In this document: in pieces, positions 53,435-61,997 of the stretch
Numbering within the stretch: the stretch's first letter is position 1
Layout of the letters: the number at the start of each line of letters is the position of its first letter
NCBI RefSeq assembly: GCF_024199925.1
Contig: NZ_JANADR010000001.1
Coordinates: 2,852,001-2,916,000, forward strand
Source: Bradyrhizobium sp. CCGUVB1N3
GTDB taxonomy: Bacteria; Pseudomonadota; Alphaproteobacteria; Rhizobiales; Xanthobacteraceae
Length of the DNA stretch: 64,000 bases
Direction of reading: 5' to 3'
Program-made: the position numbers and the translations under genes
The notes under the pieces: generated by a model
Told to the model about the DNA's origin: nothing
The model's database searches: none
Seen by the model: the letters and a program-made list of their open reading frames with translations, nothing else

Positions 53435-54823
53435 ATGTGGCACAATCGGATATCAAGTCTCGCCCTGGCGTTGTCTGTCCCGGTAGCAACAATTGCGGCT
53501 AATGCAGACGCGCTTTCACTTCACTTCTGGGGCGGGCTCCTTCTCGGCGGATTGATGTTGGTCCTTTCCTTCATGATGTCGGCGAGACGGGAGACGACAG
53601 GAATAACCTTGGACGAAGCGATGGCGATCACAGCCTTCGAGTCGATCAAGGATGGTATTACAGTTTATGATGCGGACCGGTGCGTGCTCGGCAACGACGC
53701 CGCAGCTCACATGCTCGGACTTTCCGGTAGAGAAGAATTGAGAGGATTGAGTATCGCCTCGCTTTCCTTGGATCCTCAGCCGAACGGCAAGACTGTTGCG
53801 CAGATGTTCGAAGAGACGAATGAGGTTGTGATGAGGTCAGGCCACGTCGCGATCGAATGGTGGCTTCGGCGCAAAAATCACACTTCCATCCCGGTCAGGA
53901 TAAGTCTTGTCGTTTCGGCATTCAGAGGCCATCCGATAGTCGTGTGTGTTTGGCAGGACATAACCGATCTGGTTCGTATGCGCGAAGAGAGGCTGAGTCT
54001 TGCAGGGAAATTTGACAACGACGTGTCGCGGGTCGTCGACGTTGTGGCGGGCTCAATGCAGGACATGCAAGCGGTTGCATCAGAAATCACAGCTTCAACG
54101 GACGATGTCCGTCTTCGTGCTGAAGCCATGACAGGAATGGTGAAAAAGACTGAAGAAAACTCCACTGCCGTGTCTTCGGCTGCCCAGGAATTCTCGGCCT
54201 CGATTTCCGAAATCAGTCGACAAGTTTCGACCGCAGCAAATGTTTCGCAAACTGCGCGCGAAAAAACCGTACACGCCGAAGCAACATTAAGTGAGCTCGT
54301 TGCTTCGGTGACGAGGATCAGCAGCGTTGTCCAAATGATCGAGGGCATAGCCTCGCAAACCAATTTGCTGGCGCTCAACGCCACCATCGAGGCAGCACGA
54401 GCTGGCGAAGCGGGTCGAGGCTTTGCAGTAGTGGCGGGGGAGGTGAAGACTCTCGCTGCGCAAGCAGCAAAAGCGACGAGCGAGGTTGATACTCAGATTC
54501 TCGCCATTCAACGAAAAACGGAACTGGCGACTGCGGCGATGGGTGAGATCGCTGACATAGTCGAACAAGTGCAGGAGATCTCGAGCAGCATATCGGCGGC
54601 GGTAGAAGAGCAATCGATTGTGACTAACGACATCTCAAGAAGCATCACAAAGGTCAGTGCTGATATGCGCGAAGCGTCCCGAGATATCGACCAACTGAAC
54701 GATGCGTCGCGCGCATCTGGCTCATCGGCGGGCCACGCTGTTGGAAAGATGATGCATTTGAGCAACAATATCTCTTCATTGCAGGCGCAAGTCAGCGACT
54801 TCTTGATCAAAATAAGAGCGTAG
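53435..54823 (+). CDS. methyl-accepting chemotaxis protein with PAS domain
   Basis: 462 residues. Two membrane segments lie near the N-terminus ([17 protein letters not shown] and [17 protein letters not shown]). A PAS domain follows ([20 protein letters not shown]). The C-terminal signalling domain has the hairpin tip [20 protein letters not shown] and [20 protein letters not shown]. It lacks a large periplasmic domain, so it senses internal or membrane signals. Base composition is more AT-rich than the phage genes around it. It is probably cargo of the island. Confidence 0.9.
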   Translation: MWHNRISSLALALSVPVATIAANADALSLHFWGGLLLGGLMLVLSFMMSARRETTGITLDEAMAITAFESIKDGITVYDADRCVLGNDAAAHMLGLSGREELRGLSIASLSLDPQPNGKTVAQMFEETNEVVMRSGHVAIEWWLRRKNHTSIPVRISLVVSAFRGHPIVVCVWQDITDLVRMREERLSLAGKFDNDVSRVVDVVAGSMQDMQAVASEITASTDDVRLRAEAMTGMVKKTEENSTAVSSAAQEFSASISEISRQVSTAANVSQTAREKTVHAEATLSELVASVTRISSVVQMIEGIASQTNLLALNATIEAARAGEAGRGFAVVAGEVKTLAAQAAKATSEVDTQILAIQRKTELATAAMGEIADIVEQVQEISSSISAAVEEQSIVTNDISRSITKVSADMREASRDIDQLNDASRASGSSAGHAVGKMMHLSNNISSLQAQVSDFLIKIRA

Positions 54824-55282
54824 TACGGCGCGTTCGGTTCAAGCACGGGTCACGCAACCAACTCGCCATCAACATCTGCCGAGTTCGAGGTTGGTGCCGT
54901 CCGGGATGTGGTTGGAATCTGGAGTGGCGCAATCTCCGACTTCGTGAAGCTATCTGATTACACGGCGAGGTCAATTGTAAGCGGCAAGCTGAGAGTCTCT
55001 TTGCCGCTTACATATAAGCAAAGGTCGTTCGGACTACATCCTGCGACGGGTGCTAATGCCGTCGAGCGAGGGTTTTCTCGTAGAGCTGCAGTCGCTTGTC
55101 CATCTCTGGATCTAGTATGCGCGAAGACGCTTGCCGCATTTGATTGATCGCCTCGTCTAGCAAAAACTTTCCCCCGCCATATTTGCTGTTTCGACCGCGA
55201 CATCGCAAAGAACGAAAAAAGAATACTTGTCGAAGCGATCAAATTCGGCATTCCTGCTGGCTTGCTCAATAGCAGCCTACCC
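54824..55282. other. intergenic with an IS66-like inverted repeat
   Basis: No gene is visible in about 460 bases. TGTAAGCGGCAA (54976-54987) and its exact reverse complement (55001-55012) form a hairpin with a 13-base loop. The outer bases GTAAGCG match the terminal sequence of IS66 elements. Confidence 0.5.
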
Positions 55283-55507
55283 ATGGCCGAAGGCGATCCC
55301 ATCCGCATCATCCCTCACCGTGGCGTCGACGATGACTGCGGCAGCCTCGAAGTGTGGTTCGCCGATGGACGGAAATCGGTCAGGTTCTATTGGGACAGCC
55401 TTGTCTCACGCCGTTTGAGCCCCAACACCTTCACGCGAGAGCAGGCCATCGAGAAAGCCACGGCGTTGGCGAGGGCTGAGCTGCACAAGCTGGACACCCC
55501 CGAGTGA
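55283..55507 (+). CDS. small phage-type protein
   Basis: 74 residues (MAEGDPIRIIPHRGVDDDCG). The sequence SLEVWFADGRKSVRFYWDSL followed by helical LARAELHKLD resembles a small protein frequent in rhizobial prophages; function unknown. It marks the return of phage genes after the island. Confidence 0.5.
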   Translation: MAEGDPIRIIPHRGVDDDCGSLEVWFADGRKSVRFYWDSLVSRRLSPNTFTREQAIEKATALARAELHKLDTPE

Positions 55508-55660
55508 GAGCCCCGCAAACGCGCATCAGCGGGCTCCGCAACGTGCTCGCCGAATGCGCCAGCAATCGGCGCGATCCGAACTCGCCCGCGACCGCGCGCA
55601 TCCGGCCTATCGACCGGTCCAGGAACCAGTTCTGACCCGGACACTGGGCGGCTCGGTCGC

Positions 55661-55870
55661 TCAGAGATGAGCACGCGGCAATAGCCAGCTCATGATTTTC
55701 TCGTAGGGATCACGATGACTGTGGGCGAATGCATTTTCGTTCTCCTGGGCGGCGGTCCTGGCGAATTCAGAAATCGCCTCAATAGACTGCCGCCGCTCCT
55801 TCGGAAGCTTCGCCCATTGGCGAATGATCTTCCGGCGGGCTTCGCGTTGCTTTTCCCTTACGTCAGGCAT
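55661..55870 (-). CDS. small phage-type protein
   Basis: 69 residues (MPDVREKQREARRKIIRQWA), highly charged and helical, oriented against the packaging operon. No domain recognised. Confidence 0.45.
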   Translation of the reverse strand: MPDVREKQREARRKIIRQWAKLPKERRQSIEAISEFARTAAQENENAFAHSHRDPYEKIMSWLLPRAHL

Positions 55871-56255
55871 CGGTACGCTCCTGAAGTGGTGGCTCGGCCA
55901 ATAGCAGCCAACATGAACGCTATGCTCGTGTCCAGAGCGCAGTTTGGATCGCGATGAAATTGATCTCCGCGCGCTTTCAACGGGGGCTTGAAAGGCGGCC
56001 AGGGGAGCCGGAACGGTTCAATATGTCCCGCGACGCCGCGACCGCGCTGCGGCTAATCCTCTTACCGCCGCGCGCCCCCGCCCCGGCATAGGAGGATGGT
56101 CGGCGAACTTCGCGACCTGACGGGCGAGCGAGCACGGTCAGCACGGGTCGCTGACCGCCGAGCACATGAAGGCCGGAAGCCCACCATCACGCTGCTGACC
56201 GGCTTGGCGTGGTGGTCAGGCATAGTGATCAAACACATTTACTACCGAGGTTGTG
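55871..56255. other. intergenic upstream of the packaging operon
   Basis: About 385 bases without a gene, presumably containing the promoter of the rightward operon. No clear promoter boxes are assigned. Confidence 0.4.
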
Positions 56256-56687
56256 ATGCTGCTGGATACCCTCGCCACGCAGGGCGCAAATTGGCCCGCG
56301 TGGGCCACAGAACGGCGTCCGGTTGCGGCCCTGGTCCCCTATGCCCGCAACGCCAGGACGCATTCCGAGGCGCAGCTGCAGCAGATCGCGGCCTCGATCC
56401 GCGAGTGGGGTTGGACCACACCGGTCCTGGTCGATGAAGCCGGGATGGTGATCGCTGGGCACGGGAGGCTGCTGGCTGCCGAGCGGTTGGGGATACGAGA
56501 GGTCCCGGTCATCGTCGCTCGCGGCTGGTCGGAAGCGCAGAAGCGCGCCTACGTCATCGCCGATAACAAGCTCGCCGAGAACGCGGGCTGGGACGACGCG
56601 CTGCTCAAAATCGAAGTGGCCGATCTCACCGCGATGGGCTTCGACCTGCCGCTGATCGGCTTTTCCGACCGCGAGCTGGCGCGCTGA
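56256..56687 (+). CDS. ParB-like nuclease domain, front half of a split methylase gene
   Basis: About 143 residues. The ParB/Srx fold is seen in NARTHSEAQLQQIAASIREW, WGWTTPVLVDEAGMVIAGHG and RLLAAERLGIREVPVIVA. It ends at TGA (56685-56687) right after DRELAR. In relatives this domain is joined directly to a DNA methylase. The methylase continues a few bases later in another frame, so a frameshift separates them. Confidence 0.75.
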   Translation: MLLDTLATQGANWPAWATERRPVAALVPYARNARTHSEAQLQQIAASIREWGWTTPVLVDEAGMVIAGHGRLLAAERLGIREVPVIVARGWSEAQKRAYVIADNKLAENAGWDDALLKIEVADLTAMGFDLPLIGFSDRELAR

Positions 56688-56689
56688 CG

Positions 56690-57598
56690 AACTCGAACCC
56701 AAGACTTACAGATCCCGACGAGGTCCCTGATCTTCCGGCCGAGCCGTTGGCGCGGCGCGGCGATGTTTGGCGGCTTGGCCGTCACCGCCTGGTCTGCGGC
56801 GATGCGACCAATGCGGCCGACGTTGGCCGCGCGCTCGCGGGCGTGACGCCGCATCTGATGGTGACCGATCCACCCTATGGCGCGAACTACGACCCGAACT
56901 GGCGCGAGCGCGTCTATCGCAGCGACGGCACCAAGGTCGGTGCTGGTGCTCGCGGGCTCGTCCTCAACGACGATCGCGACGATTGGACCGAGGCCTGGCA
57001 GCTCTTTCCAGGCGACGTTGCCTACGTCTGGCACGGCGCGCTGCATGTCGGCGTGGTCGAGGCGAGCCTGATCGCAAGCGGCTTCCAGATGCGCGCCCAG
57101 ATCATTTGGGCCAAGAGCAATTTCGCAATCGGGCGCGGTGACTATCACTGGCAGCACGAGCCGTGCTGGTACGCGGTGCGCAAGCACAAGATCGGGCACT
57201 TCAACGGGGCGCGCGATCAATCGACGATCTGGGAAATCCCCAAGCAGCAGTCGTCCGAGACCGGCCACAGCACGCAGAAGCCGGTCGAGTGCATGAAGCG
57301 GCCTATCGAAAACAATTCGTCCGCCGGCCAGGCGGTCTACGACCCGTTCTGCGGCTCGGGCACCACCATCATCGCCGCCGAGATGTCGGCGCGCGCCTGC
57401 CACGGCATCGAGATCAATCCGGCATACGTCGATGTCGCGGTGCTGCGCTGGCAGGCATTTACCGGCGAGCAGGCGCACCGCGAGAGCGACGGCCGCCGTT
57501 TCAACGACCTCAAGGAGTCCATCGATGCCTGCGCGAACGATCCCGACGCAGCTGAAACTGTTGCGCGGCAATCCAGGCAAGCGACCGCTTCGCACTGA
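56690..57598 (+). CDS. beta-class DNA adenine/cytosine methylase, back half of a split gene
   Basis: About 300 residues if read from 56690. The methylase has TDPPYGANYDPNWRERVY (DPPY), MRAQIIWAKSNFAIGRGDYH, the STQKPVECMKRPIEN region and DPFCGSGTTIIAAEM (SAM-binding FxGxG). The order DPPY first, SAM motif last, is the CcrM-like beta class. The only visible starts (TTG at 56747) are weak. Natural relatives begin with the ParB domain, so this is probably a broken or frameshift-dependent gene. Confidence 0.8.
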   Translation, partial: NSNPRLTDPDEVPDLPAEPLARRGDVWRLGRHRLVCGDATNAADVGRALAGVTPHLMVTDPPYGANYDPNWRERVYRSDGTKVGAGARGLVLNDDRDDWTEAWQLFPGDVAYVWHGALHVGVVEASLIASGFQMRAQIIWAKSNFAIGRGDYHWQHEPCWYAVRKHKIGHFNGARDQSTIWEIPKQQSSETGHSTQKPVECMKRPIENNSSAGQAVYDPFCGSGTTIIAAEMSARACHGIEINPAYVDVAVLRWQAFTGEQAHRESDGRRFNDLKESIDACANDPDAAETVARQSRQATASH

Positions 57599-58013
57599 CG
57601 AGCCGCAGCCCGAGGTAGCGGCCAACCTGCCTGATCCGCCGCCCTTCATCACCGGCTACGCAGCCGACGAATGGTGGACGGTCGGCGCGGAGCTGCACCG
57701 GCTCGGCCTCTTGACCATCGTCGATGTCGCGCCGCTTGCCGCCTATTGCCACGCCTATGGCCAGTGGCGGATGGCGGCCGAGGCGCTGGCGCGGATGCAG
57801 AACAACGATCCGCTGATGAACGGCATGATCATCAAGACCAAGTACGGCGACGCCGCGCAGAACCCGCTGGTCTACATCGTGCGCAAGGCCGCAGCGGACA
57901 TGGTGCGTTACGCCGCCGAGTTCGGCCTGACCCCTGCCGCACGCACCCGCATCAACGCTGGCGTCCAGGGCGAACAGTCGCAGAGCAAGTTTGCCGGACT
58001 CCTTGCTGGTTAA
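57525..58013 (+). CDS. terminase small subunit (P27 family)
   Basis: 162 residues. IPTQLKLLRGNPGKRPLRTD, then EWWTVGAELHRLGLLTIVDV and LAAYCHAYGQWRMAAEAL match the P27-type small terminase, which recognises the phage packaging site. It begins inside the end of the methylase gene (74 bases overlap) and its end overlaps the large subunit start by 23 bases. Confidence 0.85.
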   Translation: MPARTIPTQLKLLRGNPGKRPLRTDEPQPEVAANLPDPPPFITGYAADEWWTVGAELHRLGLLTIVDVAPLAAYCHAYGQWRMAAEALARMQNNDPLMNGMIIKTKYGDAAQNPLVYIVRKAAADMVRYAAEFGLTPAARTRINAGVQGEQSQSKFAGLLAG

Positions 58014-59574
58014 GCGCACGCCCCAGGGCAAGGCCCGCGCTAAGGCGGTTATCGACTTTATCGAGCGATTGACGGTGCCCAGCGGCACCGGCCAGGGCAA
58101 ACCGTTCAAGCTCGACGCTTTCCAGAAGCTATTCATCCGCGCCATCTACGAGCCGCACATCGGTGTCAACCGCGCGGTGCGGCGGGCGATCCTGTCGATC
58201 GCGCGCAAGAACGGCAAGACCGCGCTCATCGCGGCAATCGTGCTCGCGCACCTGGTCGGCCCCGAGGCCATCGTCCACGGCGAAATTTATTCGGCCGCGA
58301 ATGATCGCGACCAGGCGAGCATCGTTTTCAAGTTTGCGCGCCAGATCGTGGACCTGGAGCCCGAGCTGAAGGCCGAGATTGAGGTGATCCCCTCGACCAA
58401 AACGATGATCGGCAGGCGAACCGGCTCGGTCTATCGCGCGGTCAGCGCCGAGGCTGGGACGAAGCACGGCTATCTGCCGAGCCTGGTGATCTATGACGAG
58501 CTGGCCCAGGCCAAGAACCGCGAGCTCTACGACGTGCTGGATACCTCGTTCGGCGCGCGGCAAGAGCCGCTGTTCATCATCATCTCGACGCAGAGCAACG
58601 ACCCTGAGCACGTCCTGTCGAAGCTGATCGACGACGGGCTGTCGGGCGTCGACCCCTCTATCGTCTGCCATCTCCACACAGCCGACGAGGACTGCGACCT
58701 GGACAACGAGAGACAGTGGGAAAAAGCCAACCCGGCGCTCGGCAAATTCCGCGACCGCGAGGACCTGGCGACCGCGATCCGCAAGGCGCAGCGCATGCCC
58801 GCCGAGGAGCCGAAGGTCCGCAACCTGTTTCTGAACCAGCGCGTTGCGCCGGTCGCCTCGCTAATCAGCCGCGCGGAATGGATGGCGTGCAACGGCGACG
58901 CAGCGCTGCAAGACGGCGAAGAGGTTTACCTGGCGCTCGACCTGTCCAGCGTCGTGGACCTGACCGCGCTGCTGGTCGGGTCGGCCAGCGACCCCTGCCG
59001 GATCGCGCCGTACTTCTGGAAGCCGCGCGATCACCTGAACGAGCATTCCAACCGGGACTTCGGCGCATCGAGCCGCCGTTACCAGGAATGGGCCGAAGCC
59101 GGTCACCTGTTGATCAGCCCCGGCAGGACAATCGACCCCGAGGCGATAGCTCTCTTCATTGCCGGGCTGACGCAGCGCTATCGCGTGAAGCGCCTGGCGT
59201 ATGACCGCTGGCGCATCAACGACTTGCTGCGCGAGTTCGACCGCATCGGCCTGCAAGCCTATCAGGACGGTGACAAAGGCGACGGGCTGCGGCTCGTCCC
59301 GTGGGGCCAGGGCTTCAAAGACATGGGCCCGGCCATCGACGCCGTCGAGCTGGCGATCATCGAGCGCAAGCTGCTGCATCCGAACAATCCGATCCTGAAC
59401 TGGAACATGGCGAATGCCGTGGCCATGATGGACCCGGCTGGCAACCGCAAGCTCGACAAGGACAAGGCCCGGTTTCGCATCGACGGCGCGGTGGCGCTCG
59501 CCATGCTGCTCGGCCTGCGCTCGCGCGACCGCACCACGACGAAGCCGGTCGATATTGAAGCTCTCATAGGCTAG
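57991..59574 (+). CDS. terL: terminase large subunit
   Basis: 527 residues. The ATPase has a modified Walker A (ILSIARKNGKTALIAAIVLA) and Walker B (SLVIYDELAQAK). The nuclease domain starts with LALDLSSVVDLTALL (acidic residue), with further acidic residues near RLAYDRWRINDLLREFDRI. The protein pumps DNA into the prohead and cuts it. Length is typical for the HK97-like type. It is intact. Confidence 0.92.
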   Translation: MPDSLLVKRTPQGKARAKAVIDFIERLTVPSGTGQGKPFKLDAFQKLFIRAIYEPHIGVNRAVRRAILSIARKNGKTALIAAIVLAHLVGPEAIVHGEIYSAANDRDQASIVFKFARQIVDLEPELKAEIEVIPSTKTMIGRRTGSVYRAVSAEAGTKHGYLPSLVIYDELAQAKNRELYDVLDTSFGARQEPLFIIISTQSNDPEHVLSKLIDDGLSGVDPSIVCHLHTADEDCDLDNERQWEKANPALGKFRDREDLATAIRKAQRMPAEEPKVRNLFLNQRVAPVASLISRAEWMACNGDAALQDGEEVYLALDLSSVVDLTALLVGSASDPCRIAPYFWKPRDHLNEHSNRDFGASSRRYQEWAEAGHLLISPGRTIDPEAIALFIAGLTQRYRVKRLAYDRWRINDLLREFDRIGLQAYQDGDKGDGLRLVPWGQGFKDMGPAIDAVELAIIERKLLHPNNPILNWNMANAVAMMDPAGNRKLDKDKARFRIDGAVALAMLLGLRSRDRTTTKPVDIEALIG

Positions 59575-59578
59575 GCAC

Positions 59579-60094
59579 ATGCCGGGTAAGATCGATCTTG
59601 CTGGACAGCGGTTCGGGCGACTTGTCGTTCGAGCCGAGGTCGGTAGCACACGCGGAGGCATTTGTTGGCTCTGCGATTGCGATTGCGGAGAGCAGATCGA
59701 AGCGACGGCCTGTCATCTTCGACATGGCACGCACTCGTGTGGCTGCCTAAAAAGGGAACGTGCGACGACTATTGGACGCCAACAGCGTCCCCGGCACGGA
59801 CATGCTGGTCGTGGTCGAAAGACGCGGGCATACCATAGCTGGGAAGCGATGATCCAGCGATGCACGAACCCCAGCACGAAGGCCTTCAAGAACTACGGCG
59901 GACGCGGCATTACAATCTGCGATCGGTGGAGGCAGAGCTTCGAAGCCTTCCTGGCCGACATGGGCGAGCCGCCCGGTGGCCATACGCTCGACAGAAAGAA
60001 CAATGACGGCTGCTACGAGCTTGACAATAGCCGTTGGGCAACGCGAGCCTCGCAGAATTTAAATCAGCGGCCACGAGCGGCGCTGATCGGATGA
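59579..60094 (+). CDS. phage HNH-type protein with cysteine-rich front
   Basis: 171 residues. The front part has WLCDCDCGEQIEATACHLRH and SCGCLKRER, probably a zinc fold. The C-terminal part (NYGGRGITICDRWRQSFEAF, then LDRKNNDGCYELDNSRWATR) is the HNH-like motif seen in phage homing-type endonucleases. It may be a free-standing homing nuclease placed after the terminase. Its last bases overlap the next start. Confidence 0.7.
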   Translation: MPGKIDLAGQRFGRLVVRAEVGSTRGGICWLCDCDCGEQIEATACHLRHGTHSCGCLKRERATTIGRQQRPRHGHAGRGRKTRAYHSWEAMIQRCTNPSTKAFKNYGGRGITICDRWRQSFEAFLADMGEPPGGHTLDRKNNDGCYELDNSRWATRASQNLNQRPRAALIG

Positions 60095-60405
60095 GCACGC
60101 CCAGCAGCGAGTGGAAGCACTTCTACGACACCGGTTTTTGGCAGCGCCGCCGCAAGCTGCAGCTTAAGGCGCATCCGCTGTGCAAATTCTGCCTGGATCG
60201 CGGCGTCGTTGCCGTCGCGACCGTTGCCGACCACGTCGAGCCGCACAAGGGCGACTGGAACAAGTTTGCGCTCGGTCCGCTGCAGTCGCTTTGTGCCGAC
60301 TGCCACAACTCGACTAAGCGGTACGTCGAGCTGCGCGGATATCGCAACGATGTCGACGAAGACGGCTGGCCGACCGATCCGAACCACCCGGCGAACAGGA
60401 AATGA
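60091..60405 (+). CDS. HNH endonuclease of the packaging module
   Basis: 104 residues. The HNH core reads CKFCLDRGVVAVATVADHVE, then GPLQSLCADCHNSTKR. The family (HK97 gp74-like) supports terminase in DNA cleavage for packaging. It starts four bases before the end of the previous gene. Confidence 0.85.
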   Translation: MSTPSSEWKHFYDTGFWQRRRKLQLKAHPLCKFCLDRGVVAVATVADHVEPHKGDWNKFALGPLQSLCADCHNSTKRYVELRGYRNDVDEDGWPTDPNHPANRK

Positions 60406-60406
60406 C

Positions 60407-60844
60407 ATGCCGCTTCTGCGATGGCGTGCGGAGCACGGTGAGGCTCCAATTGTCACGCTGGCTTGCGCGCGGAACGTCGAACTCTCGCCAGGGGACGGCA
60501 GCGTCGGGTCGAACACCGTCTACATCAAAGGCGAAGGCACCATCGAGTCCTTCGGCAACGCTCCCCCCGGCGACATCGACCCGCAGGGACGAAAGTGGGG
60601 CCTCGCCATCTCCAAGACGGTCTTCTTCGACGCCGGGATCATCCTGAAGCAGTCGGACCGCATCGCGACGCTAAGTGAGCGGGATCGCGTGATGCTGACG
60701 CCTTCTGTCGGCATCTATCGCTGCAACGGCGGCAGCAACTGGGGCGAGGTCTTCTTCGCCGCCTCCGGGGCTGCGGAGGTCTCGCGTCGCCTCGACGCAA
60801 TCGATGAGCGGCTCGCCGCGATCGAGCGGCAGCTCAAGAAATAA
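60407..60844 (+). CDS. phage protein of unknown function, coiled-coil end
   Basis: 145 residues starting MPLLRWRAEHGEAPIVTLAC. The middle is beta-rich (VYIKGEGTIESFGNAPPG) and the end is a coiled coil (RLDAIDERLAAIERQLK). It overlaps nothing and directly precedes the capsid gene by about 90 bases, so it could be a decoration or head-related protein. Confidence 0.5.
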   Translation: MPLLRWRAEHGEAPIVTLACARNVELSPGDGSVGSNTVYIKGEGTIESFGNAPPGDIDPQGRKWGLAISKTVFFDAGIILKQSDRIATLSERDRVMLTPSVGIYRCNGGSNWGEVFFAASGAAEVSRRLDAIDERLAAIERQLKK

Positions 60845-60936
60845 ACCCCGAGATGGGCGGCGATTGACTGCTCTGGCGCGACCGCGCGCCGGACGCCGCC
60901 CGCGCGGGCTTCCTTCTCCGAAAAAGGAAAGACCCA

Positions 60937-61995
60937 ATGAAGCACGAGAGCCAGAGCGCGTTCCGCCGCGAACCGCGCGAGCCGGTCGTGGGCGGCAATC
61001 TGTTCACGCGCTCGCTCACTGCGAGGACGCTTGCGCGCCTGCGGCGCAGCAAGGCCGCCGATGTTGCTGCCGAGCTGTGGCCGAACGACCGCTCCCTGGA
61101 GCATTTGCTGACGCGGGCCGCGTCCAACCCGGCGATGGTTTCCGTCCCCGGATGGGCCGCCGAACTGTCGCAGCGCTATGTCAGCGATGCGATCCAGGCG
61201 CTGGGGCCTGCATCGTCTGCGGCGCAGATTTTGCGCAAATGCCTGGTTCTCTCGTTCGACGGCTACGGCAGCATCAGCGCACCGGGCTTCGTCGCCGAAT
61301 ACGGCAACGCTGGCTTCGTCGCGGAAGGCCAGCCGATCCCGGTGCGTCAGCTGACGACGACGCCTGCTGTGCTGGACCCGCACAAGCTCGCCGCCATTGC
61401 CGTGCTTACGCGGGAAATGCTGGAGTCATCCAACGCAGAAGCACTGATTTCGGACGCGCTCGTGAAGGCGGCGGGCCGCATGATGGACGAGGTGCTGTTC
61501 GACGCCAATCCGGCTGCCGCCAACCGGCCTGCCGGTTTGCGCTACGGCGTGGCCGCGCTTCCCGTGAGCACCGCCTCCGATGGGTTCGAGGCCGTCTTCG
61601 AAGACGTTGCAGCGCTCATCAACTCGCTGGCTCCGGTCGGCGGCAACGGTCCCTACATCCTCGTGGGGGCTCCCGGTCGCGCTGTGATGATGGGGGCGCG
61701 CTTCGCCGAGCGCAGCGACGTGGACCTTTCAATTTTCGGCTCGAACGCGGTGGTCAACGACCTGCTGGCGATTGCGCCAGCCGCCCTGGTCGCTGCGATC
61801 AGTCCAGAACCCGAGATTGAGACCGTCAATGCGGCAACTCTGGTGATGGACACCGCGCCTGGAGCGGCGGGCACCATGGGGCCGGAAAAGGAGATTTGGC
61901 AAACCGACAGCATCGCCATCAAGGTCCGGTGGCCGGTGTCATGGGCTTTGCGTGATCCGCGCGCCTTCGCCTGGACGACGCCGACCTGGAAGTAG
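60937..61995 (+). CDS. HK97-fold major capsid protein
   Basis: 352 residues. SISAPGFVAEYGNAGFVAEG followed by PHKLAAIAVLTREMLESSNA and LVKAAGRMMDEVLFDANPAA match HK97-type capsid proteins. The N-terminal arm is short and lacks a long delta (scaffold) domain. In the usual HK97 order the portal and protease precede the capsid; here a protease follows it and no portal lies between the terminase and this gene. Confidence 0.8.
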   Translation: MKHESQSAFRREPREPVVGGNLFTRSLTARTLARLRRSKAADVAAELWPNDRSLEHLLTRAASNPAMVSVPGWAAELSQRYVSDAIQALGPASSAAQILRKCLVLSFDGYGSISAPGFVAEYGNAGFVAEGQPIPVRQLTTTPAVLDPHKLAAIAVLTREMLESSNAEALISDALVKAAGRMMDEVLFDANPAAANRPAGLRYGVAALPVSTASDGFEAVFEDVAALINSLAPVGGNGPYILVGAPGRAVMMGARFAERSDVDLSIFGSNAVVNDLLAIAPAALVAAISPEPEIETVNAATLVMDTAPGAAGTMGPEKEIWQTDSIAIKVRWPVSWALRDPRAFAWTTPTWK

Positions 61996-61997
61996 CG

